Shown: piece after piece, positions 8,058 to 16,082 of the stretch
How the letters are laid out: every line of letters starts with the position of its first letter
Position numbering within the stretch: the stretch's first letter is position 1
Assembly: GCA_051745935.1 (NCBI GenBank)
Contig: JBNJEM010000031.1
Coordinates: 1 to 25,131 of the forward strand
Direction of reading: 5' to 3'
Source of the DNA: JBNJEM01 sp051745935
GTDB lineage: Bacteria > Planctomycetota > Planctomycetia > Pirellulales > Pirellulaceae
DNA: 25,131 bases
Program-made: the position numbers and the translations under genes
Notes under the pieces: generated by a model
What the model was told of the DNA's origin: nothing
Databases searched by the model: none
The model's input: the letters and a program-made list of their open reading frames with translations, nothing else

Positions 8058-8642
8058 CTACGTTCCCTTGCCTGGTGCCAGCGCGGCCAGTTCCTGAGCT
8101 AGCCGCTTGCGGGCCGTGTGCAGGCGTCGCTTGAACGTATTGACTGGCGTCCCCAGATGGTCGCTCATTTCGCCCAGCGATTGTCCATCGAAATAGAAGG
8201 CGCTAAGACTCTCCTGATCGAGCTGGCTCAATCGGCGGACCGCATGCCTAACCTGAGTTCGCTGTTCCTCGGCCATTATTATTTCCTCCGGAGTCATCTG
8301 CTGCTGCCTGTTGTCTTCGAATTCCCGCGACCAGCCGAGCTCTCGTCTCGGCCGACGGACCGCGTTGATCGCCGTCATCGTTGCTAATGTTCGCAACCAG
8401 CCGCTGAAGCGTCGCGGGTCTTTCAGCTGGCCGATCTTTGTCATTGCCTTGAGAAATACTTCCTGGCAAAGATCCTGCGATTCGGCGTGATTTTCCAGTC
8501 GCCGGTAGACGGTGGCGTATACCATTTTTTGATGGGATTGGAACAGTTGGCCCAGTGCGTGACGATCGCCCTGTTGCGCGGCTTGGATCACGGCGAAATC
8601 ATTTTCTTCTTGACAGGTGGCGGGGGCGGTTTCGCCGATCAT
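8058..8642 (-). CDS. ECF-type RNA polymerase sigma-70 family factor
   Basis: 194 aa from ATG 8642, with GGAG about 9 bases upstream; a longer frame to 8873 exists but its extra N-terminus is not sigma-like. Region 2 spans about 28-97 (ALGQLFQSHQKMVYATVYRRL, then the helical QDLCQEVFLKAM and FSGWLRTLATMTAINAVRR). Region 4 spans about 128-186 and ends in a helix-turn-helix (LGEMSDHLGTPVNTFKRRLHTARKRL). There is no region 1 or 3, as expected for the ECF class. A short charged linker joins the two domains. No anti-sigma gene is adjacent. It lies between the two large minus-strand operons and may drive one or both, by inference from position only. Confidence 0.88.
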   Translation of the reverse strand: MIGETAPATCQEENDFAVIQAAQQGDRHALGQLFQSHQKMVYATVYRRLENHAESQDLCQEVFLKAMTKIGQLKDPRRFSGWLRTLATMTAINAVRRPRRELGWSREFEDNRQQQMTPEEIIMAEEQRTQVRHAVRRLSQLDQESLSAFYFDGQSLGEMSDHLGTPVNTFKRRLHTARKRLAQELAALAPGKGT

Positions 8643-9350
8643 GGTTTGGGCTCCGCAACAAAGGACCTCGGAACGGGTGGACAACCAGACGCGGGCGGTA
8701 GCGCGGACGCGCACCGCTTCGTCGCTTAACCGACTACTGTCGTGCGGCACGTGCGTCCGCGGGCGGTTCACGCCTCGCACGCAACCCGTGCCGTTTCGGT
8801 TGTCCCCATTTAGCCGGGGAGCAGTTGCCAGGAGAGACACACTAATCTCCGGCAAGCATCTTTGGAGCCGCAAATGAAGGTCCGCGCGACAGCCTACACA
8901 GGATGTTTGTAGCTGTTGCTCTTTATGGACCTAGCCCTGGTGCCAATACCGCTCGCCGTGAACAGGCGGGCTTTATTGCTATCCGCGCGCCTAATACGTC
9001 CCATCTGCAAATTGCGCGGTACGCGGCTGGTGAGGCCAATAAGAGATGGCCTCGACTTGTGCCCCTATTTTGCCAACGCGCGCGAATGCGGTCAACTGGC
9101 GTTATGATAATGATGCATTAGCCCGGAAAAAGGTTCGCGCGAACCGGAAATAAAAAACTCGGCTCTCGTGCATCACGGCCGACACGCAGCCTGCTTTCGC
9201 GCAACGCATCGCACATCCGCGACGCGTCCTCGCTTGAACATTGCAAAAGTGCGACGACGATTGCGCGAGAGACGGTCGCTGTGCGGCGATGGGACAACGG
9301 TGTCATCGTATGTTTCGACGAACGGGCAACCGCCACACTGGATTTCCCTT
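8643..9350. other. Gene-poor interval between the GTPase operon tail and the sigma factor gene
   Basis: 708 bp that must include the promoter of the sigma factor gene. Open frames here (for example 8903-9121 plus) have no recognisable motif or convincing ribosome binding site. A GAGGCC/GGCCTC hairpin sits at 9032-9053 and a minus-strand terminator-like hairpin at 9127-9145. The rest shows nothing I can name. Confidence 0.5.
9127..9145 (-). terminator. Rho-independent terminator candidate for the GTPase operon
   Basis: GGTTCGCGCGAACC at 9132-9145 is a perfect 14-bp palindrome that folds into a 5-bp stem with a GCGC loop. On the minus strand it is followed directly by five T. It lies about 205 bp downstream of the end of the small membrane protein frame, in the right direction to end that operon. 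The stem is short, so efficiency may be low. Confidence 0.45.
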
Positions 9351-9686
9351 TTATTTCTTCCGGCCGCCTTGCCTCCGAAACGGCCCGGATACTATCAGAT
9401 AAATGCCGAACAGCACCAACCCGAGCGAGCCGAGTTCGGCGACAACGTGCACAACGGTCTCGCGGCTGCCATCGCCGTAGTAAAGCGCGAGGGCCATTAT
9501 CGACAGAACGGGCGTCCCCACCCGGAGGACCATACCTGCCAGTCCAGTGTGCGTGGCCCGACCGATAGCCAGAAGGATCACCAGGCCGACGAGTCAGCTG
9601 GCCGTCATTTCCGGAGACATCAGGCCGTGGGCAGCCAAGCCGACGAGCAAGACAACCAGGCTGAGCATGATGAAGAACTCGCTCAT
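9351..9686 (-). pseudogene. Small membrane protein, left copy, interrupted by an in-frame TGA
   Basis: The frame starts at ATG 9686, overlapping the stop of the coiled-coil gene (ATGA). It encodes 30 residues like the intact right-hand copy at 24221-24538, then meets TGA at 9594-9596. The same frame continues past the stop as LVGLV...LLAIGRATHTGLAG and keeps matching the other copy to the end (VSGPFRR). The intact copy has a Cys codon (TGC) at the aligned position. The simplest reading is a single nonsense mutation. Alternatives are re-initiation at GTG 9581, which would give a 76-aa protein, or recoding of the TGA. Two to three hydrophobic segments are predicted. Confidence 0.72.
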
Positions 9687-10969
9687 TCCCGTCGTGCTCC
9701 GAAAGCCCGCCGCGAATACTGCTGAGTGTGGCGGGGCCGCGCTTTGGCTGCCTTGCGGGGACGGTTCGGGTCTTGGCCAGCCCACGTCAACGCGGATGTC
9801 TCGATTCCATAATCGTCGTCGAGCCGGTTCTGGATCGCCTCGATTTGGTCTACTGCCTCGTCGCAAACGGCCGCCGGTTGTCCATTGGCGCCCGCGACGA
9901 TCTCGATGGGAAAGCCATCGACCGACCACTGGATCGCCCCTTCCCGCGGTACGCTGACTGCCAGCGCGCGGCCGTCCAGCCGATGGGCGCGAATCAAGAC
10001 CTCGTTGCTGCCCCCTTGCGGCGACTGGCTAATCACGTCCACGTAGAAACCGCACGTCTGGAGTGCTGCCACAGTGCTTTCGGCAATATAGTCTTGGCTT
10101 TCCTGGCAGCGCTGCCGCGCTTCCGCCGCTTCGAGAACTTGTTCCGACTCGGCCAATAGGTTCTCGGCTTCCCTTGCGGCGGATTGAAACTGGTCGTACT
10201 CGATCATTTCGGTCAACTGTGCGGCGCGTTCCGAGATGTCCGCCATGGCCGCCGCCTGCCAGCGCTGCACTACGGGGTCCGATTCCAGACCCCCGATTCG
10301 GTCCTGAACGCGAGCCAAGGCAGCTTCGCCGGCCCGCTTTTGGGTCAACCAAAGGCCGCGCCGCCTCTCGACTTCAGCCCGGTGCTGCTTAAACTGCTGC
10401 CCTACCTCCGCCATCGCTCGGCGCGCTCCTTCCAGGTTGCGCCGAGCCAACTGACCCTCCACGCTGCGGAGGGCGGCTTCGAACTGGGCGAGCCCTGCCG
10501 GGTCGAACTGTCTCGAGCCCTGCCGGTCTTCCGCGGCTTGGTATTTCCATCGCAGAACAATTGCAGCCTCCTGTTTCAGGTCTTGTGCGTCTTGCGCAGC
10601 CTTGGCTTGGCTCACTTTACGCTTGAGTTCACGGCGAATTTGGTACAGTTGCCGCTCGGCTCGTGCAAGTTGCTTCTCGTTGCCGAACGCCGTCTCCCCC
10701 ATCCGTTCGAGGCGGGCCCGCAACTCCTGCAATGATGTCGCAACATGACGACTTGCCGGTGTACTCTCGAATGCCGCAACTTCCTTCTTTCCTTCCGCCA
10801 ACCGCCGGTTGAAAGCAGCCTGCTTCTGGCGGAGCTGTTCTTCTCGACGTCGCTCAGCTTCGGCGGCTCGCTGGGCGGCCCGCTCTTTCACGCGGCGGCG
10901 GTTTTCTTCACGCACGCGCCGGGCCGCTTCTTCCGATAGCCGAACGTCGCTGTATTTAGAACCACTCAT
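9683..10969 (-). CDS. Coiled-coil protein with conserved C-terminal domain, left copy
   Basis: 428 aa from ATG 10969, preceded by GAGGTG, which overlaps the stop of the radical-SAM gene. Residues 10-300 are rich in Arg, Glu, Ala and Gln and form long helices, probably coiled coils. Residues about 305-405 form a mixed domain (AESTVAALQTCGF, HRLDGRALAVSVPREGAIQWSVDGFP, ETSALTWAGQDPNR). A basic tail follows. It is very similar along its full length to the right-hand copy at 22935-24224, by eye roughly two thirds identical. The family was not recognised; the C-terminal domain is faintly like DUF1257-type proteins that sit beside AAA+ and Fe-S genes elsewhere, but this is weak. It is likely a structural or scaffold component. 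Confidence 0.72.
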   Translation of the reverse strand: MSGSKYSDVRLSEEAARRVREENRRRVKERAAQRAAEAERRREEQLRQKQAAFNRRLAEGKKEVAAFESTPASRHVATSLQELRARLERMGETAFGNEKQLARAERQLYQIRRELKRKVSQAKAAQDAQDLKQEAAIVLRWKYQAAEDRQGSRQFDPAGLAQFEAALRSVEGQLARRNLEGARRAMAEVGQQFKQHRAEVERRRGLWLTQKRAGEAALARVQDRIGGLESDPVVQRWQAAAMADISERAAQLTEMIEYDQFQSAAREAENLLAESEQVLEAAEARQRCQESQDYIAESTVAALQTCGFYVDVISQSPQGGSNEVLIRAHRLDGRALAVSVPREGAIQWSVDGFPIEIVAGANGQPAAVCDEAVDQIEAIQNRLDDDYGIETSALTWAGQDPNRPRKAAKARPRHTQQYSRRAFGARRE

Positions 10970-10978
10970 CGGAACACC

Positions 10979-11665
10979 TCATTCGGAAACAGCCAAACGA
11001 ACACCAAGCTCACGCATCTTTCCTTCAAACGCCTCCCGAAAGCCTTTCGGCGGGATGCCCATCCAGTGCATCTCGTTTTGCGAGTCGCAGGTGAATTCCA
11101 ACCAGTTCCCCCTCTCGTGCAACTGCTGTTCCAAATGGCGATAGCGCGGTGTCAACAAGTGCACGCGCTGATTATCCGAACCGCGCCAGCGGAGGTCCGT
11201 ATGGCGGCTGGCCACGTACGGGCCGTCGACCAGGATGTCCAGCCTCCGCAAGAAGGCCTTCTGCGCGGCAGTGCCTCGCTGGTGCAAGTATTCCAAGGCG
11301 TAGCCGGTATAGGACATGAATGACAGATCCCGATTGAGCCGTATCGAATCAACGAGATTCAGCAGTGCGGCGGCCTGTGCCAGCGGCTCGCCGCCGGAAA
11401 ACGTCACCCCTTCGATATCCGGGACGTGGCTCAGTTCCTCGGCCAACGATGCAACATCCATCTGTTGTCCACCACGAAAGGGTTGCGTTTCGGGGGCGAC
11501 ACAGCCAGGGCAACGGGACGGGCAACCTTGTACCCAGAGCACCGCCCGGCGCCCGGGTCCCAAGACCGTGCAGCGGTTGGTGCGTCGCGCGAGACGGAGG
11601 ACATGGCGATTCTCGGGCCACGGTTCCCCGGTTCTGGCAACGTGTTTGTTCAGCACGGTTTGCAT
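10979..11665 (-). CDS. Radical-SAM activase, NrdG/PflA-like, left intact copy
   Basis: 228 aa from ATG 11665, with a GGGAGG purine stretch upstream. The Fe-S binding motif CPSRCPGC (Cys 48, 52, 55; CxxxCxxC) is intact. GGEP at about 91-94 is the SAM-binding motif. A DGPY block near 147-150 also matches NrdG-type glycyl-radical activating enzymes. The length fits this class, which makes a 5'-deoxyadenosyl radical to activate or modify a partner protein. No glycyl-radical enzyme is nearby, so the target is probably a protein of this locus. The coiled-coil partner gene starts 9 bp after its stop. The right-hand copy at 22340-22790 is broken. Confidence 0.82.
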   Translation of the reverse strand: MQTVLNKHVARTGEPWPENRHVLRLARRTNRCTVLGPGRRAVLWVQGCPSRCPGCVAPETQPFRGGQQMDVASLAEELSHVPDIEGVTFSGGEPLAQAAALLNLVDSIRLNRDLSFMSYTGYALEYLHQRGTAAQKAFLRRLDILVDGPYVASRHTDLRWRGSDNQRVHLLTPRYRHLEQQLHERGNWLEFTCDSQNEMHWMGIPPKGFREAFEGKMRELGVRLAVSE

Positions 11666-11790
11666 CGGTACAGCCCTCCCTTTCGTTCTCCGGCGACGTT
11701 CAAGACCAGCTCGCGCTGTCGCAAACCACGTGCCGGCGAAGCAATGGCGCCATCCCCCACCAAGCGAGCCAGGAAAAACGTGCAGGTCAT
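11650..11790 (-). CDS. Possible micro-ORF overlapping the start of the radical-SAM gene
   Basis: 46 aa counted from ATG 11790, ending 16 bases inside the radical-SAM gene. The reason to suspect coding is comparison with the right-hand copy. There, amino-acid similarity persists (DG.(V/I)A..AR.LR, ER..GL..C) but only by switching frames in the middle, as if an ancestral frame had picked up two compensating indels. Similarity also extends upstream of ATG 11790 (PATGND versus PVTGSD), so the true start may be earlier, at a non-ATG codon. No motif was recognised and there is no strong ribosome binding site. Confidence 0.28.
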   Translation of the reverse strand: MTCTFFLARLVGDGAIASPARGLRQRELVLNVAGERKGGLYRCKPC

Positions 11791-11851
11791 CCCGTCGGCA
11801 CGAACGAACTTGTCATTTCCGGTGGCGGGGGAGTCATCGTCGCCCAGGGGA

Positions 11852-13498
11852 CTAGCCCCTCTTGGGCCACACGGCTGGTAGTGCGCCAGTCTGTTGAATT
11901 AGCCAAAGCAGTGGCACTGCAGCTCGTCGTGGAGCAGGTCGGCGGTTCGCCGTGGGAATCTCCTCGACGGCCGAGGTCGCAAAATAAGCGACTTTTCGAA
12001 ACCGAGTTTCCAGGCCGAGAACGAGATTGGCCAGTCCCAGGTCCAGCAGGAACGCGCGAACGGGCGACGAAGGCTTCTCGCCGACGTTCGCCGTGCCGCG
12101 AACTCCTTCACGGTATGAGTTGACCCCAGCGGTCGGGCCCAGCCTTTCGGCCATGCTAGACCACGGCCCGTGGGACATGGGCTCCATTTTCCCGACCACG
12201 ACCGCGACCGGAATGGAAAACACACTCTCCGCCGAGACGTTCAGTTGTTGCTCCAGTCGGCTCATAAATGGCTCCATCACGGCGGCCACTTCGGCGGTGG
12301 CCGGATGGACCTTGGACGTTTCTCGATCCATTCCTCCAGACCTACCAGACCGGGCAATGGCTTCGGCAAAGGGATCGATCACCAGGAACAGACCATCCAC
12401 GAAACGATGGAACCGGTGACCGCTCATTCTGCCCTCGTCCGTAAGATCCTCACCTGCGGCATCGTAAAGATAAAGCAGGCACCCAGGCCCCTTGCCAGCC
12501 CCTTTGGAAGAATAAATCGCCACGTTGAACGCCCGAGGCCGCCGCTTTGAAGCGGTCTTCGCCATTCGTGCGCCTGACGCGAGACCCTGCACGATATCGT
12601 GCAGGGTCTTCTTTTGTCGATTGTTGGCGAACTCCACTTTAAGGCCGCATGTCGGCGCGAACTCCCGCGCAACTTGCCAAAGGGACGCAACCATCCAGGT
12701 TGTCTTACCACTCGATTGCGCTCCTACGATGGCAAAGTGAGCTTCACGCTGTTTGCCGATGGCCGGATGCACAAGCTCGGCCGAACAGTACCGGCAGACC
12801 TTCGACAGGGCAAGGCGGCCCAGAAGGTCTATCGTCGGCAACTCTGCCTGACACTTGCCACAATGGGCATGGAAGATGCCATGGGGAGAGGGGGCCAGGT
12901 CGCTCGCCAGCGTTGCGCAGCTAGGGCAGCGAAACTGGAGTGCTCCCGGCTCGTTGCATGCGGGGCAGGTGGATCGGATGCGATGAAGGCGTGCCTTGAC
13001 GAACGTCTCGAACCGGAGAATACCGATCGCGGCGAGCAACGTTAGGGCGAAGGTTGTCGCAATCGCCAGGAGCGACCACGACCAGAGGTAAACGTGGCGC
13101 CCGAGAAAGACCTGGCTCATCAGCAATTCGGCCGCTTGACAGCAGCGAGTCCACGCTGCTTCGCCCGCAGCAAGCACTGGCTGGTTCCAATAGTCGCACA
13201 TCGCGAGTCCCGCCAAACCAACGCCGCACGCCGCGACACCTCCGGCGGTCGTCTCGGACCCACCACCTAAGAGTCCGGTGATTATCGCGACGCCGCCACC
13301 AATCAGTAGCACGCCGCCAGCGAGGCCGAGCAGCAACATTGCCAACACGCACCCAGCATAAGCGAATCCGCCCGCAACGACGCTGAGCAGCGCGGCAATC
13401 GGCACCGCAAGGAACACACCGGCGGAGATCAAGGCAACCGCGCCGAGAGTCCTCGGCCTCAGGCAGAAATGCAATCGGCCACGGCTACGGTCGATCAT
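11852..13498 (-). CDS. Membrane-anchored TRAFAC-type GTPase with zinc ribbons (double-GTPase 2 like)
   Basis: 548 aa. Residues 17-105 contain several hydrophobic, glycine-rich membrane segments, with another at about 137-163. Two Cys pairs at 178-194 (CPAC, CPSC) and two at 213-238 (CGKC, CRYC) form likely zinc ribbons. The GTPase domain follows: G1 GAQSSGKT at 259-266, G3 DAAG at 346-349, G5-like TSA at about 508-510. The G4 site, expected as TKxD or NKxD, reads VVGKMEP, so guanine specificity may be altered. The start lies 3 bp after the GAP1 stop, a sign of translational coupling. Its C-terminal end has a remnant copy at 22005-22142. It probably forms the membrane arm of a GTPase pair with the 16083-17330 product. 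Confidence 0.8.
   Translation of the reverse strand: MIDRSRGRLHFCLRPRTLGAVALISAGVFLAVPIAALLSVVAGGFAYAGCVLAMLLLGLAGGVLLIGGGVAIITGLLGGGSETTAGGVAACGVGLAGLAMCDYWNQPVLAAGEAAWTRCCQAAELLMSQVFLGRHVYLWSWSLLAIATTFALTLLAAIGILRFETFVKARLHRIRSTCPACNEPGALQFRCPSCATLASDLAPSPHGIFHAHCGKCQAELPTIDLLGRLALSKVCRYCSAELVHPAIGKQREAHFAIVGAQSSGKTTWMVASLWQVAREFAPTCGLKVEFANNRQKKTLHDIVQGLASGARMAKTASKRRPRAFNVAIYSSKGAGKGPGCLLYLYDAAGEDLTDEGRMSGHRFHRFVDGLFLVIDPFAEAIARSGRSGGMDRETSKVHPATAEVAAVMEPFMSRLEQQLNVSAESVFSIPVAVVVGKMEPMSHGPWSSMAERLGPTAGVNSYREGVRGTANVGEKPSSPVRAFLLDLGLANLVLGLETRFRKVAYFATSAVEEIPTANRRPAPRRAAVPLLWLIQQTGALPAVWPKRG
12581..12608. repeat. 28-bp perfect palindrome inside the membrane GTPase gene
   Basis: AGACCCTGCACGAT at 12581-12594 is followed without spacer by its exact reverse complement to 12608. 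It falls within codons for LHDIVQGL between G1 and G3 of the GTPase. A perfect 28-bp palindrome is not expected by chance in a window this size. In RNA it would make a hairpin with almost no loop room; in DNA it could bind a dimeric protein. Confidence 0.9.
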
Positions 13499-13501
13499 GG
13501 T

Positions 13502-16066
13502 CTATCCCCTCGGCAAGCGGGTTGCTGGTTGCGTGCGATTGATGTACGGGCGAGTCGCAAAACCCGTGCCAACCGTGCCGCCTTGGCGACTCATTCTGCT
13601 GGCGCCAACAATTAGGCAGAGGACCACCATTGGGACGGCGGCCCTTTTCTTCCACGGACCCGCGACGCGATCGAGCACGCCGCGCGGTCGCACAAACTTC
13701 GCGAAGAGGTTCCAGCGCAAACGGGCCTCGTCCCCCCAAGAGCGAGACTGCTCCTCGATAAACGTGAAGACCCGCTTTTTCGATCGCTTGGCCACCTCTT
13801 CCACTAAGTCGCGGGCGTCCTCCGCCATTACGAGAGCCTGTCGCGGGAGGTCGGCGGATTCCGTCGCTCCGAGGCCGATGGCGACCATGGCGCAGATCAA
13901 GTGCTGACGCTTCCAAAACTTCTTCCTGCTGCGGAATTGCTCCAACAGACACCGGTACAAGCCGCCGGGCCCGCCGGGCGCGAATGGCCCGAGGTTCCGG
14001 AAGAGGCTCTCCATCTCGGTGCCAATGGTCGGCGAATCATCCCTGGCAAGTATTGCGGCGAGCGTGGCTTGCAGCACCATCTTTGTGACGGCGTCGCTTT
14101 GAAACGTTCTCAAAGCCGCCGCCAACCGTACCAGTCCGTTGTCGTCCAGAGTGGGACAACCCAAAAAGGAGTCAATCACCAAGATGGATTCAAGGTCCTT
14201 TCGGTTCGCACCCGGCGCCTTCTTGCGTACGGCGGTCCGGAGCAAAGCGAGTGTCTGTGAGTCACTCAAGAGCCTCCCCGGCGGACAATCAAGGAGCCGG
14301 GCCAGAAACGCGTCGAGGTCGTCGGCGCCGCTCAACATTTCCAACAGGCAGGGACCCCACCGCGAGGCCAGCCGGAATCCGGCGCTGGCGTTCCGTCTCG
14401 TGTATGCGTTTACGAATGCTGAAGTGACTTCGGAGCTGAACTGGCTGCGGTGGCAAACCACGTCAGCAACCAACTTGGCTGGTGTGGGGCTCCTGGCCAG
14501 CAACGCGGCAACTAACGCGGGAACGTTGCCAGCCGCTTCTTTCTCGCCGGGAAGATGGCGAAGCACGGCCCGCAACCACTCGGGATGATGTGTCAGAGTC
14601 TCGACCAACGAGCGGGTGACACCAGCATCCCGGAGGCAAGTCAGACATGCTTGCAACTTCCATTGGCCGGGAATGGGGAGGCCGCACAGCGATGGCAGTT
14701 CCGCCGGCGCCGGCGCGAGCCACTCAGCCCGAATGGCGGATTGCAGGCTGTCGGAGGGAATTCCAGCCATTTGCGTGAGCAGGTAAGCGCGGACCTGCCA
14801 CGCTAGGGAGCGCGGGTCGCCGATGTGACCGAGGATCATCGTGTGTACTGAATCGCTCTGGCTGTCATCGACCGCCGGAAGGATGCGCTCCAGAAGATTC
14901 CGCGTTTTGACCAGGTTGCCATGAACTATGGCGTCGATGGCCGCCTGCTTCGTGGTCTCTCGAAAGGTGGCGATCGCTTCACGGTTCTTCTTCAAGACCG
15001 GGACGATCCGCGTGGCAAGGAGGCCTGCCAGTTCCTGGTCCTCCGCAAGATGATCGAGCAATGGCCGCCGGCTCGCTGGTTTGAGCAGTAGATGCGACAT
15101 GAATCGCGGATAGGCAACCAACCGACACAAATCCTCTTTAGGCAACTCACCACCGTGTTCGGCACGGCACACTAGGTTCAGCAGCTCGGGACGGTCGATG
15201 TCGCACTGGTCACAGACGGCCAGCACTGCATCGAGCCGCTGGCGCTCACCGGTCATCGCCGCCGTGATTGCATGGTCAACGAAGTCGCCTTGCAGCGTCA
15301 CTTGGCTCATTCGCCCGGTGTAACTGTTATAGCCGACAGCCTTGACGCAATAGCAGGAGGAGGGCATGTCCGTTTCGGCGGAGTCGGCTGCCCCGGTGCC
15401 CACCAGTCGGGCCGGGCAGCTCAACGGTTGGGACTCATAAGTTGAAAACGTCAGTGCCCGCTGGCACGCTTCGGGCAAGACCCGCGTGAGCCCGTAGACG
15501 CAGAACGCAACGTCCTGGGAAGGGGCGGCGAGAAAAATGCGCCACTCCGCATCCACCGTAAGGACCGTCGCCAAGACGAACCGAAACATTCTTTGGGCGT
15601 GCTCCGACGAGAGGAATCGCCTCAAACCGTCGTCGGTGAGCGCCTCGGTGGCCCGTATTTCCTCGATGTCCGGCAGCGTCACCTCAAACGGACCGTCCGC
15701 TCGTCGCCAGCAGTCGCTGCCCCAAGTCTGGATGGCGGCCCCTGCGGTAAAGGTAGGCGGCACGTCCAAGACAAGATGGGAGAAGAAGTTTCCGGGGCGG
15801 TGGGTCGTGGGATCCAGTCCGGCAGAAACGCTATGACACAGAATGGGGCCAAGTTCCGGGCTCTTGAGGAACGCCAGCCGCACGGGCGTCGAGGCGGGTG
15901 CAAGGCATGAGGGAGAGACGTGGGTGGGAAGGCCATAGGCCATGTATGGAAGGGCAGCGCGCATACGTTCCGGTCCAATGCCTGCCGAGGCCCCTCGAAC
16001 CTGGAATCCTTCATCACCGTCCAGGCTCTTGCCAGCTTCGCACGAGGTATATAACAGTTGTTTCAT
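13502..16066 (-). CDS. GTPase-associated protein 1 (GAP1)
   Basis: 854 aa from ATG 16066, with a GGGGA stretch upstream; a frame reaching 16096 only adds ten residues that overlap the previous gene. The N-terminus reads KQLLYTSCEAG...GFQVRGAS and later GLDPTTHRPGNFFSHLVLDVP, the hallmarks of the GAP1-N domain. The rest is a long helical region that fits GAP1-M and GAP1-C. A single hydrophobic segment at about 807-822 suggests a C-terminal membrane anchor. In the family it occurs beside double-GTPase genes, where it is thought to be an adaptor or regulator of the GTPases; no enzymatic activity is established. It lies 16 bp after one GTPase gene and 3 bp before the other. Confidence 0.82.
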   Translation of the reverse strand: MKQLLYTSCEAGKSLDGDEGFQVRGASAGIGPERMRAALPYMAYGLPTHVSPSCLAPASTPVRLAFLKSPELGPILCHSVSAGLDPTTHRPGNFFSHLVLDVPPTFTAGAAIQTWGSDCWRRADGPFEVTLPDIEEIRATEALTDDGLRRFLSSEHAQRMFRFVLATVLTVDAEWRIFLAAPSQDVAFCVYGLTRVLPEACQRALTFSTYESQPLSCPARLVGTGAADSAETDMPSSCYCVKAVGYNSYTGRMSQVTLQGDFVDHAITAAMTGERQRLDAVLAVCDQCDIDRPELLNLVCRAEHGGELPKEDLCRLVAYPRFMSHLLLKPASRRPLLDHLAEDQELAGLLATRIVPVLKKNREAIATFRETTKQAAIDAIVHGNLVKTRNLLERILPAVDDSQSDSVHTMILGHIGDPRSLAWQVRAYLLTQMAGIPSDSLQSAIRAEWLAPAPAELPSLCGLPIPGQWKLQACLTCLRDAGVTRSLVETLTHHPEWLRAVLRHLPGEKEAAGNVPALVAALLARSPTPAKLVADVVCHRSQFSSEVTSAFVNAYTRRNASAGFRLASRWGPCLLEMLSGADDLDAFLARLLDCPPGRLLSDSQTLALLRTAVRKKAPGANRKDLESILVIDSFLGCPTLDDNGLVRLAAALRTFQSDAVTKMVLQATLAAILARDDSPTIGTEMESLFRNLGPFAPGGPGGLYRCLLEQFRSRKKFWKRQHLICAMVAIGLGATESADLPRQALVMAEDARDLVEEVAKRSKKRVFTFIEEQSRSWGDEARLRWNLFAKFVRPRGVLDRVAGPWKKRAAVPMVVLCLIVGASRMSRQGGTVGTGFATRPYINRTQPATRLPRG

Positions 16067-16082
16067 GGCTCTGTCCCCACAA

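Larger units (their letters stand above)
9351..11900 (-). repeat. Left arm of inverted duplication (GTPase 3' end, leader, radical-SAM, coiled-coil, membrane protein)
   Basis: The gene order and sequence from the last codons of the membrane GTPase to the end of the small membrane protein are repeated on the opposite strand at 22005-24538. Similarity is clear at protein level in every gene and at DNA level in the leader and ribosome binding sites. Confidence 0.85.
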
